A DNA stretch of 15,722 nt. Source: Paracoccaceae bacterium. GTDB taxonomy: Bacteria > Pseudomonadota > Alphaproteobacteria > Rhodobacterales > Rhodobacteraceae. The DNA lies in assembly GCA_016765235.1 (NCBI GenBank), contig JAESQH010000054.1, positions 1-15,722 of the forward strand, written 5' to 3'. Under the pieces are notes generated by a model. It was not told the origin of the DNA, made no database searches, and worked only from the letters and a program-made list of their open reading frames with translations. The position numbers and the translations under genes were made by a program. Below are positions 6,190 to 13,852 of this stretch, piece by piece. The stretch's first letter is position 1. The number at the start of each line of letters is the position of its first letter.

Positions 6190-7578
6190 ATGTCCGATTA
6201 CATTGTTAAAGATATCTCCCTTGCCGATTTCGGCCGTAAAGAGCTTGATATTGCCGAAACTGAAATGCCGGGCCTGATGGCGCTGCGGGGTGAGTTTGGT
6301 GAAAGCCAGCCGTTGAAGGGCTCGCGGATCGTTGGGTCATTGCACATGACGATCCAGACCGCGTGTTTGATCGAAACACTGGTCGCATTGGGTGCGGATG
6401 TTCGCTGGGCATCTTGCAATATTTATTCGACGCAAGATCATGCGGCTGCCGCTATCGCTGAAACTGGAGTGCCGGTGTTTGCAATTAAAGGTCAGAGCCT
6501 TGAGGAGCATTGGGATTACCTCGACCGGTCGTTCCAGTTCCCTGAAGGGGCAAACCTGATCCTTGATGATGGTGGCGATGCGACGCTTTATGTGTTGCTT
6601 GGGGCGCGGGTCGAGGCGGGTGAAACCGATCTTATCGAGGTTCCGACATCCGAAGAAGAAATCGCGGTATTTGCGCAGATCAAAAAACGTATGGCGGCAA
6701 ACCCGGGCTGGTTCACGAAAGTGCGCGACGCAATTCAAGGTGTTTCCGAGGAAACGACAACAGGCGTGCACCGTCTGTACGAACTGGTGAAACAGGGGCA
6801 ACTGCCGTTTCCGGCGATCAACGTTAACGATAGCGTGACCAAATCGAAGTTCGATAATAAGTACGGCGTTAAAGAAAGCCTCGTGGACGGCATTCGCCGC
6901 GCGACCGACACTATGATGGCTGGCAAGACGGCTGTTGTTTGCGGGTATGGCGATGTTGGCAAGGGCTCTGCCGCATCCCTTCAGGGTGCTGGTGCCCGTG
7001 TGAAAGTGACCGAGATCGATCCGATTTGTGCGCTGCAAGCGGCGATGGACGGGTTTGAAGTTGTGACGCTGGAAGACGCCGTTGAAACGGCTGATATTTT
7101 CATCACCACGACCGGCAACAAAGACATCATTCGTATCGAGCATATGCGCAAAATGAAAGACATGGCGATTGTTGGTAACATCGGCCACTTCGATAATGAA
7201 ATTCAGGTGGCGGCGCTTAAGAACCACAAATGGACCAATATCAAAGACCAAGTGGATATGATCGAGATGCCTTCGGGCAACCGCATCATTCTGCTGTCAC
7301 AAGGCCGTCTGTTGAACCTTGGTAACGCGACGGGCCACCCAAGTTTCGTAATGTCCGCCAGCTTTACCAATCAGGTGCTGGCGCAGATGGAATTGTGGAC
7401 CAAGAACGACGAATACAAGAACGACGTTTATATCCTGCCAAAGCACCTCGATGAAAAGGTCGCACGACTGCATCTGGACCGCATTGGCGTGAAACTGTCG
7501 GTGCTGACCAAAGAGCAGGCAGATTACATCGGCGTGGCACCCGAAGGCCCGTTCAAGCCGGAACATTACCGCTATTAA
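6190..7578 (+). CDS. ahcY: Adenosylhomocysteinase (S-adenosyl-L-homocysteine hydrolase)
   Basis: AhcY converts S-adenosylhomocysteine to adenosine and homocysteine with a tightly bound NAD+, removing the product inhibitor of all SAM-dependent methylations in the cytoplasm. The start is set at ATG 6190, giving 462 residues with AAAGGAG 9 bases upstream; an ATG at 6160 in the same frame would place this ribosome binding site inside the gene. Seen in the sequence: LDDGGD (125-130), SEETTTG (186-192), NVNDSVTKSKFDN (211-223, with the family's catalytic Lys and Asp), the NAD-binding GYGDVGKG (252-259), and the C-terminal KPEHYRY (456-462), whose Lys/Tyr reach into the neighbouring subunit's NAD site. 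The ~40-residue insert typical of bacterial and plant enzymes is present (about 143-187). A hairpin without a T-run follows the gene. Confidence 0.98.
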   Translation: MSDYIVKDISLADFGRKELDIAETEMPGLMALRGEFGESQPLKGSRIVGSLHMTIQTACLIETLVALGADVRWASCNIYSTQDHAAAAIAETGVPVFAIKGQSLEEHWDYLDRSFQFPEGANLILDDGGDATLYVLLGARVEAGETDLIEVPTSEEEIAVFAQIKKRMAANPGWFTKVRDAIQGVSEETTTGVHRLYELVKQGQLPFPAINVNDSVTKSKFDNKYGVKESLVDGIRRATDTMMAGKTAVVCGYGDVGKGSAASLQGAGARVKVTEIDPICALQAAMDGFEVVTLEDAVETADIFITTTGNKDIIRIEHMRKMKDMAIVGNIGHFDNEIQVAALKNHKWTNIKDQVDMIEMPSGNRIILLSQGRLLNLGNATGHPSFVMSASFTNQVLAQMELWTKNDEYKNDVYILPKHLDEKVARLHLDRIGVKLSVLTKEQADYIGVAPEGPFKPEHYRY

Positions 7579-7595
7579 CTACACCATTTCTTTCG

Positions 7596-7621
7596 CGAGG
7601 TAGCTGCGTAAGGCTGCCTCG
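7596..7621 (+). terminator. Hairpin after ahcY (terminator-like, no T-run)
   Basis: CGAGGTAGC (7596-7604) pairs with GCTGCCTCG (7613-7621) over nine base pairs, one of them G-U, around an 8-nt loop, starting 17 bases after the ahcY stop. No run of T follows, so it may be an mRNA-stabilising 3' hairpin or a weak terminator. In the rest of the ahcY to 7820 gap (7622-7820) I see no gene or clear motif. Confidence 0.4.
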
Positions 7622-7820
7622 TAAAGAGCGATAGATGTACGATTGCGGGAAAACCCTGTGGGATTAACCCCGTTACTGAACAATCCGCTGGTTTTTCCGA
7701 TTATCATGGCTAACGACAAATAGTAAAAGACCACCGCACGGCAGGCGTTTATTGTCGGATTATTTGTCCGTAAATCGACCGTGTGTTACCATTGGTATGT
7801 CGAATCGAAAGGATATGCCT

Positions 7821-8099
7821 ATGCTACGCCTGATTTCGCTACTTCTTACCTTGATGTTGTTTACGCCACTGGCCATTGCTCAAGAATGGTCGGCAGATGC
7901 TAAAATGCAAATGCAAGCGGCCGGTGACAGGCTTGGTCGCGCCACGAGCACCGCGGAACGGGTTACGGCATTGCGTGAACTTGGCGCGATCGCAGCGGCA
8001 AATCCAGATGCCGAAGGTGCACAAATTATGGCGACGGTTTTAAGCCAGAAAGCAACTATGGAGGCGGGGCCGGGTGCAATGCTTGGTGCGCTGGAATAA
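7821..8099 (+). CDS. Exported protein, N-terminal part of a frame interrupted by TAA
   Basis: There are 92 codons from ATG 7821. Of the nearby start codons, this one is placed 7 bases after AAAGGA (7808-7813); the ATG at 7815 lies too close to it. The first ~21 residues, MLRLISLLLTLMLFTPLAIAQ, form a clear Sec signal peptide with likely cleavage after AIAQ or AIA. The mature part is Ala-rich and helical (DAKMQMQAAGDRLGRATSTAERVTALRELGAI). The frame ends in TAA at 8097-8099, and the very next codon begins a 276-codon open frame in the same register with the same composition. The natural reading is one exported protein of about 369 residues, either broken by a nonsense mutation or affected by a sequencing error. 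No family was recognised. If this half is translated alone, it gives a ~70-residue mature periplasmic peptide. Confidence 0.6.
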   Translation: MLRLISLLLTLMLFTPLAIAQEWSADAKMQMQAAGDRLGRATSTAERVTALRELGAIAAANPDAEGAQIMATVLSQKATMEAGPGAMLGALE

Positions 8100-8930
8100 T
8101 TGGCCAGCGCGGGCGAGATCACAGATGTTGCGGCCTATCGCTCGATTGTTGGACCGCTGATTGATACCGTAGTAAAAATGCAGGCGGACGGTACGTTGAT
8201 GCCGGAGGCCGCAATACAGTTGGACTCTGCTATTTCAAAGTTAAACGCGGTGGCGGCGCAGGCAAATCTGCCAAGCGTTGCCGACATTATCACGTCAGCC
8301 AGCGGAGATGTGATATCGGGCGCGGCGGCGACAAGTCTGTTAAGCAAGCTGGCGAATTTCGCCAAGGCCGCGCGTGCTTCGCCGGATTTGGCGAATATGA
8401 CGGCCAAGGAAACGAAAGCGTACCTCGATAGCGTGGTTGGAACGTTTCCGGCAGGGGCGGCTGTCGCAATCTCGGGCCCGATGTTCATAGCGGTCCGTGA
8501 TAATTTGGCGTGGAGTAACGAGATGTTCGGGCAATCCGCGCAGGCGCTGAATTTGGTGGCAGACGCGATGGAAACCGGCAAGTTCGACCACGAAGCTTAC
8601 AACAAAATCCGGGACCGCTTGAACGATCTTTCCAAAGGTCCGTGGGGCAGCGATACGGCAAAAGATATACTAAAAAGCATGTGCAAATCGCTACCCGTCG
8701 CAGGTGCATGGTGTGACGATTTGTTCAAAGCAGTAGAGGAGTTATTAAGCCCTGCCATGTGCAAAGCGATCACATGTGACTGCGATAATGTTGGAGGTGG
8801 TTTGATGCGTGCGCCATTGTTGGTGCAATGCATGTTTCAACAGGAAACTCTGGTTAACGAGTGCCGCGCAACGCAAAAGGTTACCAGTTCTTGTGATCCG
8901 GGCGCCGCGGGGCCGAGTGCGAATTACTGA
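8100..8930 (+). CDS. C-terminal part of the interrupted exported protein (probable pseudogene half)
   Basis: This 276-codon frame directly follows the TAA at 8097-8099 in the same register. A TTG at 8100 is the only start codon near its beginning; the first in-frame ATG is at 8178. Neither has a ribosome binding site, and this half has no signal peptide, so independent translation is doubtful. The first ~180 residues are Ala/Ser-rich and probably helical. The last ~80 residues contain eight cysteines (in MCKS, WCDD, MCKA, TCDCD, QCMF, ECRA and SCDP), which suggests disulphides and thus export, as provided by the signal peptide of the upstream half. The codon character is that of a real gene right to the TGA at 8928-8930, implying that the interruption is recent or not real. 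No family was recognised. The gene is convergent with the DMT permease gene, 6 bp away. Confidence 0.55.
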   Translation: MASAGEITDVAAYRSIVGPLIDTVVKMQADGTLMPEAAIQLDSAISKLNAVAAQANLPSVADIITSASGDVISGAAATSLLSKLANFAKAARASPDLANMTAKETKAYLDSVVGTFPAGAAVAISGPMFIAVRDNLAWSNEMFGQSAQALNLVADAMETGKFDHEAYNKIRDRLNDLSKGPWGSDTAKDILKSMCKSLPVAGAWCDDLFKAVEELLSPAMCKAITCDCDNVGGGLMRAPLLVQCMFQQETLVNECRATQKVTSSCDPGAAGPSANY

Positions 8931-8936
8931 TCCGGT

Positions 8937-9779
8937 TTAAATCGCGGCGAACCCGAGGATTACCACCCCGATGGCCACGGTGACCGAGGCCGCGAGGCGC
9001 AGTTTCCATGGGCGTTCATTCAGCCACAGCATGCCGATCAGGGCAGCGAAGACTACGGATGTTTCGCGTAATGTGGACACCATGCCCAGTGGTGCGATGG
9101 CTTTGACGTAGATTACCAAACCGTAGGCGGTGGCGGATACGAGGCCGCCGAAAATGCCGAGCATCAGGGTTTTTCGCGATAGGGTTAGCATGCCTTTACC
9201 GACGCGGGCGAGGATGAAAGCGGCGGTGAAGGTCTCCGCGATGAACAGCCAACCGACGTATCCAAGCGAGGATTGGGCGACGCGAACACCCATGCCGTCG
9301 ACCAGCGAATAGGCAGCGATCATTGCGCCAGTCGCCAGTGCAGTTAGCACCACAATGGGCGGGGTTGCGCCGCGAAATACGTCGCCCGCCATCATGAATA
9401 TTCCGGTGGAGGCTACCAGAACTCCAGCCCACGCGGCTGGAGGTAACGTCTCGCCTACAAACACCTGTGCGCCAAGGGCAACGAGTACGGGGGACATGCC
9501 ACGTGCGATTGGGTAAACGTGTGAAAGGTCGCCAAGGCGATACGAATGGTACAGCAAGAAATAGTAGGCGAAGTGGATGACGGTGGACCCAACGATGAAC
9601 GGCCAGCTTTCGGAGGCAGGAATCGGGTAGAGGAACGCGAGGATTATGCCGAGGATCACATGACCGACAGATATCAGACCGAGGATGGCCAGTCGATCAT
9701 CCGCAGCTTTGACAAACGCATTCCACAGCGCATGGAGCAAGGCTGCGAATAGCACGATGGAGATGGTGGTAAGTGTCAT
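8937..9779 (-). CDS. EamA / DMT-family permease
   Basis: The protein has 280 residues with ten hydrophobic segments arranged as two five-helix EamA repeats (roughly 1-135 and 145-280), the standard architecture of the drug/metabolite transporter superfamily. Characteristic features are LLHALWNAFVKAA in helix 1, HVYPIARGMSPVLVALGA before helix 4, and, in the second repeat, APLGMVSTLRETSVVFAALIGMLWLNERP, the conserved pre-helix-9 Glu-rich signature. It sits in the inner membrane; family members export or import small metabolites, and substrates cannot be read from sequence. It lies 57 bp downstream of phnY on the same strand, separated by a GC hairpin, so it may be the last gene of the phosphonate operon or an independent unit. 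No good ribosome binding site precedes ATG 9779. Confidence 0.88.
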   Translation of the reverse strand: MTLTTISIVLFAALLHALWNAFVKAADDRLAILGLISVGHVILGIILAFLYPIPASESWPFIVGSTVIHFAYYFLLYHSYRLGDLSHVYPIARGMSPVLVALGAQVFVGETLPPAAWAGVLVASTGIFMMAGDVFRGATPPIVVLTALATGAMIAAYSLVDGMGVRVAQSSLGYVGWLFIAETFTAAFILARVGKGMLTLSRKTLMLGIFGGLVSATAYGLVIYVKAIAPLGMVSTLRETSVVFAALIGMLWLNERPWKLRLAASVTVAIGVVILGFAAI

Positions 9780-9803
9780 TCAGGTCGCCCAGATATAGTG
9801 GAG

Positions 9804-9828
9804 CCGCCCCGCATTATGAGCAGGGCGG
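9804..9828 (-). terminator. GC-rich hairpin between phnY and the DMT permease gene
   Basis: CCGCCC (9804-9809) and GGGCGG (9823-9828) form a 6-bp perfect stem that can extend inward by two pairs (9811/9821 and 9812/9820) after a C-A mismatch. It follows the phnY stop by 8 bases in the direction of transcription. There is no T-run, so termination may be partial. It would let the permease be expressed at a lower level than phnWAY. Confidence 0.4.
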
Positions 9829-9836
9829 AATATTAG

Positions 9837-11288
9837 TTAGTTCCAAGGCAACGAGAATGTTTTGACGTTGGTGAAGCTTTTCATCGCCTCTATAACGCCC
9901 TCTTTGTACCCGTTTCCACTGTCCTTAATGCCACCAAAGGGGGACATTTCAATCCGGTAGCCGGGGACTTCCCAGATGTTCACGGTGCCTACAACGAGGC
10001 TCCTGATATAGAACTGCATACGATGAAAATCGTTTGTGCAAACACCGGACGACAGGCCGAAAGCTGTGGAGTTGGAGATTTCCACTACCTCTTCATCATT
10101 ATCCGGCACTCGGACAATCGGGATGATTGGCCCGAAGGTTTCCTCCATCACCAACTCGCTTTCGTGGGGCACGTAATCCACCACGATTGGTGGTAGCAAC
10201 GCGCCTTGACGGCCGGGATTATAAAGGATTTTCGCCCCTTGTTTTTCGGCCAAATACACACGCTTTTCGAACATTTCTGCTGCTTCAGCATGAATGACCG
10301 TGCCAAGATCGGTGTTTGGGTCCATCGGATCACCGAACGTCAGCTTTTTGGCGCGTTCGACAACCAGTTCAACGAATTTGTCGGCCACACTTTCCTGACA
10401 CAAAATGCGTTTCACGGCTGTGCAGCGTTGCCCCGAGTTCTTCGTCGCACCCGCAACAGCCAGATCGGCGGCTTTGGCGAGGTCTTCGTCGGACAGGTCG
10501 TTGCAGATAATCAGCGGATCATTTCCGCCAAGCTCAAGAACCTGCCGTTTATAAACCGCTTTCGCCGCAATCATTTTACCAACGGGAACACCACCAGTGA
10601 AGGTCACCAGTTCGATGTGCTCGTTTGTGATCATCTCGTCGCCAATGTCCTGCGGCCAACCCGTGACAACTGACAGCATCTCGGGCGGCAGGCCAGCCTC
10701 ATAAATTGCATCGGCCAGCCAGATTGCGGTCAGGGGGGTCAGTTCGGTTGGCTTGACAACAATACAATTGTTCGTGGCAATCGCGGGTGCAATCTTGTGA
10801 GAAACCATGTTTAACGGGTGGTTAAACGGCGTGATCGCGGAAATTACCCGCAGCGGTTCGCGTGTCGTGAAAATCTTGCGCTGCTTGCCGTGGGGCGTCA
10901 GATCGCACGAGAAAATCTCGCCGTCGTCGTGGATACACATCTGCCCCGCAAGCGTGTAAACGTCGTAAGCCCGCCCGCATTCGTAAAGCGCATCGCTGAT
11001 GGATATGCCAAGTTCTGCCGTGATAATCGGAGCGAGTTCTTCTTTGCGATCATTGATGATTTCGGCCACGTTCAGCAAAATTCGCTGCCGCTCGTACCGC
11101 GTCAATGTAGGTTTATAATTCGCGGCGATTTCAAACGCTTCGCGCGCGTGTTCGGCAGTACCCGCAGGCACCGAGCCGATCACTTCGTTGGTATAAGGGT
11201 AGCGCACTTCGACACGCTCGACCGTATCAACTTTGCGACCAGCAATGCGCATGGATTCGTGGCGCATTTCAATGGGGGCTTTCGTCAT
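9837..11288 (-). CDS. phnY: Phosphonoacetaldehyde dehydrogenase PhnY
   Basis: PhnY oxidises phosphonoacetaldehyde to phosphonoacetate with NAD+ (aldehyde dehydrogenase superfamily), the middle step of the PhnW-PhnY-PhnA route. The start chosen is ATG 11288 (483 residues, MTKAPIEMRHESM), 13 bases after the phnA stop. The open frame extends back to 11366, but that extension overlaps phnA and is not family-like. Visible active-site elements are PFNHP (154-158, oxyanion Asn156), VVKPTE (177-182, Lys for NAD binding), LELGGNDP (251-258, general base Glu252), and NSGQRCT (284-290, nucleophile Cys289 with Arg288). Arg106 and His157 also fall where the characterised Sinorhizobium meliloti PhnY has phosphonate-binding residues, allowing a 2-residue shift; that comparison is from memory. 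Its place directly after phnA in a phnW-phnA-phnY operon makes the specific call strong. Confidence 0.93.
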   Translation of the reverse strand: MTKAPIEMRHESMRIAGRKVDTVERVEVRYPYTNEVIGSVPAGTAEHAREAFEIAANYKPTLTRYERQRILLNVAEIINDRKEELAPIITAELGISISDALYECGRAYDVYTLAGQMCIHDDGEIFSCDLTPHGKQRKIFTTREPLRVISAITPFNHPLNMVSHKIAPAIATNNCIVVKPTELTPLTAIWLADAIYEAGLPPEMLSVVTGWPQDIGDEMITNEHIELVTFTGGVPVGKMIAAKAVYKRQVLELGGNDPLIICNDLSDEDLAKAADLAVAGATKNSGQRCTAVKRILCQESVADKFVELVVERAKKLTFGDPMDPNTDLGTVIHAEAAEMFEKRVYLAEKQGAKILYNPGRQGALLPPIVVDYVPHESELVMEETFGPIIPIVRVPDNDEEVVEISNSTAFGLSSGVCTNDFHRMQFYIRSLVVGTVNIWEVPGYRIEMSPFGGIKDSGNGYKEGVIEAMKSFTNVKTFSLPWN

Positions 11289-11301
11289 TTTATGGGTCCG
11301 A

Positions 11302-12546
11302 TCAAAGGGCTGCGGCGGTCGTTGCATAGAAGAAGGCATCGAAATTACGCAACTCCGGCGCGTCACCTAAATCAATAACGCGATTGACGATGAAAGGCAC
11401 GCGTTGTTCGTGCAAGCCACCGTGGGAGCGAAGCGGCTCGTTCAGCGCGGCCAGATCATGGCGATGCTCGGACGTGCCGATGGTGATGTTTTCACCCGAC
11501 GTTAACACGATATCGCCGATACGGTCGGCTGGCAGTTCAAACCGCACAACCGCTTCTTCGCGGGTGATGGCGGTTTCGATACCGTCGATTTCTAACAGGC
11601 GTTTCAGGATATCCGCTTGGTCAGCACCGGCAGGAAGATACGCCGTTGCGAACGACCCAAGCGCGCCGTGGTGAACGACGTACGGGTCGGTGATTGGCAG
11701 GATAACCCGCGCGGCCGCTTCGCCCAGCCACTCATCGAGCGTGTCTTGGATGTAGATAACACTAGGTGATCCGTCAGCGTGATGCTTAGGCTTCATGCCG
11801 TGGTCGGCTGTTACAACAATCGCCGCGCCCATTTCATCAAGCTGCCCGAGGTATTTGTCGAACATTTCATAGAAATCGTTCGCTTCCTTGATGCCCGGCG
11901 CATATTTGTGCTGAACAAAATCCGTTGTGGTCAGATACATCACGTCCGGCTTCCATTCCGCCAGCAACTTCACGCCAGCGGCGAAAACGAATTCGGATAG
12001 TTCGGCGGAATAAACTTCGGGAACATCCATGCCCAGCCATGCGCTGGCGTTATCAATGCCTTGTTCTGCGACATTGGCAATGTCCGAACGCTCCGCCGAG
12101 AAACATATGGCGCGATCTTCGCCGAATTCCAGTTCGGCACCCAGAAGCGCGCGCAACTTGTCTTTGGCGGTGACGATGGCAACCTTGGCGCCCGCGTCGT
12201 AGAATTTCTTGAAAATCGTCGGGGCGCGCAGGAAGCGCACGTCATTCATCATGACTTCTTCGCCAGTTTCCGGTTCATACAGGTAATTCCCGCAGATGCC
12301 GTGAACGGCTGGCGGGCGGCCCGTCGCGATCGACAGGTTGTTGGGGTTTGTGAACGACGGGATCACACTGTGGGCGAAACGCACGGTTCCCGTTTCTTTG
12401 ATACGCGCAAGGTTTGGCATCAAACCGGCGCTGATGGCTTCGTCCAGATACGCCGGCTCGCAGCCGTCCAGACAGATCGCAATCGCGGTGGTTTTCGGGA
12501 CGGGGTAGGTGCGGCCATTGGCAACTACGGGGGCTTGGATTGTCAT
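11302..12546 (-). CDS. phnA: Phosphonoacetate hydrolase PhnA
   Basis: PhnA cleaves the C-P bond of phosphonoacetate, giving acetate and phosphate. It is a di-zinc enzyme of the alkaline phosphatase / nucleotide pyrophosphatase superfamily. The protein has 414 residues from ATG 12546, with AGAGGA 8 bases upstream. The conserved metal and catalytic residues are all visible: Asp27 (ICLDGCEP), nucleophile Thr66 (PSFTNPNN), Asp209 and His213 (TTTDFVQHKY), Asp248 and His249 (VTADHGMKPKHH), and His375 (RSHGGLHEQ). These correspond, two residues earlier, to the set known in the S. meliloti enzyme (recalled). The start lies 21 bp after the phnW stop. This PhnA is unrelated to the 'PhnA' zinc-ribbon protein of E. 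coli. Confidence 0.95.
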   Translation of the reverse strand: MTIQAPVVANGRTYPVPKTTAIAICLDGCEPAYLDEAISAGLMPNLARIKETGTVRFAHSVIPSFTNPNNLSIATGRPPAVHGICGNYLYEPETGEEVMMNDVRFLRAPTIFKKFYDAGAKVAIVTAKDKLRALLGAELEFGEDRAICFSAERSDIANVAEQGIDNASAWLGMDVPEVYSAELSEFVFAAGVKLLAEWKPDVMYLTTTDFVQHKYAPGIKEANDFYEMFDKYLGQLDEMGAAIVVTADHGMKPKHHADGSPSVIYIQDTLDEWLGEAAARVILPITDPYVVHHGALGSFATAYLPAGADQADILKRLLEIDGIETAITREEAVVRFELPADRIGDIVLTSGENITIGTSEHRHDLAALNEPLRSHGGLHEQRVPFIVNRVIDLGDAPELRNFDAFFYATTAAAL

Positions 12547-12567
12547 AATATTATTCCTCTTGGTTAA

Positions 12568-13746
12568 TCAGGCGGCGAGTTTTGCACGTTCAATCAGGGC
12601 GATTTCAGGAGGGGCGGCGGTACCGACACCCATCTCGGCTAAGGTCTCTTTGGCGGCGGTGACGACTTGTTGCATAACGCCGCCGTCCATCTGGCCGATG
12701 CAGCCGATGCGGAAGCTTTCCACGACGGTCAGCTTGCCGGGGTAGATGATGAAACCTTTGGATTTCATGGTTTCGTAGAACGTGTCGAAGTGGAAGTTTT
12801 CATGCGCAGGGCAGAAGAACGTGACGATGATCGGGGATAGCCAGCGGTCTTTCAGCAGGGTTTCAAACCCCAGTTCCCGCAGGCCTGCAACTACGACATC
12901 GCGGTTGTTTGTGTAGCGGGCGCCACGACCCTCAATGCCACCTTCAAGTTTGTGAGCGCGAAGGGCCTCGAGAAACGCAACGACTACGTGCGTTGGCGGC
13001 GTAAAGCGCCACTGACCCGTTTTGTTCATATGCGCCCACTGTGCATGTACATCGAGGCTTAGCGAATGGCTGCGGCCCTTGGCGGCTTCCAATTCGTCCT
13101 TGCGGGCGATGATGAAGCCGAATCCAGGAACACCTTCGATACACTTATTGGCCGATGAGACCATGGCCACGTATGGGATTTCGTTGAAGTCGAGGGGCAC
13201 CGCGCCAAAGGCGCTCATGCTGTCCACAAGCAGTTTTCGGCCAGAGGCCTCAACTGCGTCCGCGATTTCTTTGACAGGATTGAGAATACCGGAAGATGTC
13301 TCGCAATGCACGACTATTACGTGGGTGATGGAGGGGTCAGCTTGGATGGCGGCGGTGACCTCAGTGCCGCGCGGCGGCATGTAATCACCCTTGTTAATAA
13401 CGGTGTGATCGCGATTCAGGTATTCCAGAGTTTGCGCGATCCGCATACCGTATGCGCCGTTGCTTAGGACCAGAACTTTGCCGTTGCGCGGGACAAAAGA
13501 CCCCAACATCGCCTCAACCGAGAAACTGCCGCTGCCTTGCATTGGTACGCAATCGAGAACGCCTTCGGTGTCACCGGTCAGGTCCAGCAGGCTGGTGCGC
13601 ATCTCGGCAGTCAGGGCGCGAAATTCGCCGTCCCAGCTGCCCCAATCCCGAAGCATCGCTTCTTTGGTCTTGGCGGATGTTGTCAGAGGGCCGGGGGTTA
13701 GAAGGTAGGGTTCGCCCATTTTCGGGGCCATAATAGCGTTGGACAT
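12568..13746 (-). CDS. phnW: 2-aminoethylphosphonate--pyruvate transaminase PhnW
   Basis: PhnW is a PLP enzyme that transfers the amino group of 2-aminoethylphosphonate to pyruvate, giving phosphonoacetaldehyde and alanine. The start is ATG 13746 (392 residues) with AAAGGA about 8 bases upstream; the open frame continues to 13824, but that extension covers the promoter region. Family marks include YLLTPGPLTTSAKTKEAML (14-32), RDWGSWDGEF (33-42), VHCETSSG (147-153), VDSMSAFGA (174-182, with the PLP-ring Asp175), and SSANKCIEGVPG (197-208, Schiff-base Lys201). The 'ANKCIEGVPGF' sequence is characteristic of PhnW among class V aminotransferases. It is the first gene of the phnW-phnA-phnY operon, with the LysR gene divergent from it. 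Confidence 0.96.
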   Translation of the reverse strand: MSNAIMAPKMGEPYLLTPGPLTTSAKTKEAMLRDWGSWDGEFRALTAEMRTSLLDLTGDTEGVLDCVPMQGSGSFSVEAMLGSFVPRNGKVLVLSNGAYGMRIAQTLEYLNRDHTVINKGDYMPPRGTEVTAAIQADPSITHVIVVHCETSSGILNPVKEIADAVEASGRKLLVDSMSAFGAVPLDFNEIPYVAMVSSANKCIEGVPGFGFIIARKDELEAAKGRSHSLSLDVHAQWAHMNKTGQWRFTPPTHVVVAFLEALRAHKLEGGIEGRGARYTNNRDVVVAGLRELGFETLLKDRWLSPIIVTFFCPAHENFHFDTFYETMKSKGFIIYPGKLTVVESFRIGCIGQMDGGVMQQVVTAAKETLAEMGVGTAAPPEIALIERAKLAA

Positions 13747-13852
13747 TTCACGTTCCTTTGCACCTGAGTTCGGAGGTACTTTTAGCCTAGACAATTTATT
13801 TGTAAAATCGTTAATATGTATCAACCTATCGATTTAACTTATGGGTGAAATT
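13747..13852. promoter_or_regulatory. Divergent phnW / lysR control region
   Basis: This ~100-bp AT-rich region separates the divergent starts. ACAA-TTTAT-TTGT (13791-13803) is an inverted repeat with a 13-bp span and so contains the T-N11-A pattern bound by LysR-type regulators. A second candidate, around 13811-13824, reads TTAATATGTATCAA. On the phnW strand a weak promoter may run from TTTACA to a TAAAAG-like -10 across this repeat. No Pho-box-like sequence was seen, which suggests control by substrate rather than by phosphate starvation. The binding sites are inferred. Confidence 0.45.

Noticed and set aside
6337..7251. Long minus-strand open frame (304 codons) inside ahcY
   Set aside because: It is a shadow of the conserved ahcY coding sequence, with no recognisable protein features.
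8097..8099. Recoding of the stop as selenocysteine or pyrrolysine
   Set aside because: The codon is TAA, which neither system uses, and no recoding element was seen.
11289..11366. Upstream extension of PhnY (start at 11366)
   Set aside because: It would overlap the end of phnA in another frame and gives residues unlike aldehyde dehydrogenases; ATG 11288 fits the operon spacing.
10818..11378. Plus-strand open frame of 186 codons opposite phnY
   Set aside because: It is a shadow frame of phnY, and its composition shows the reverse-complement artefact.
13747..13824. Upstream extension of PhnW (start at 13824)
   Set aside because: It runs through the AT-rich regulatory region; ATG 13746 has a good ribosome binding site and gives the usual family length.
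13747..13852. Pho box upstream of phnW
   Set aside because: No pair of CTGTCAT-like direct repeats was found in the control region.
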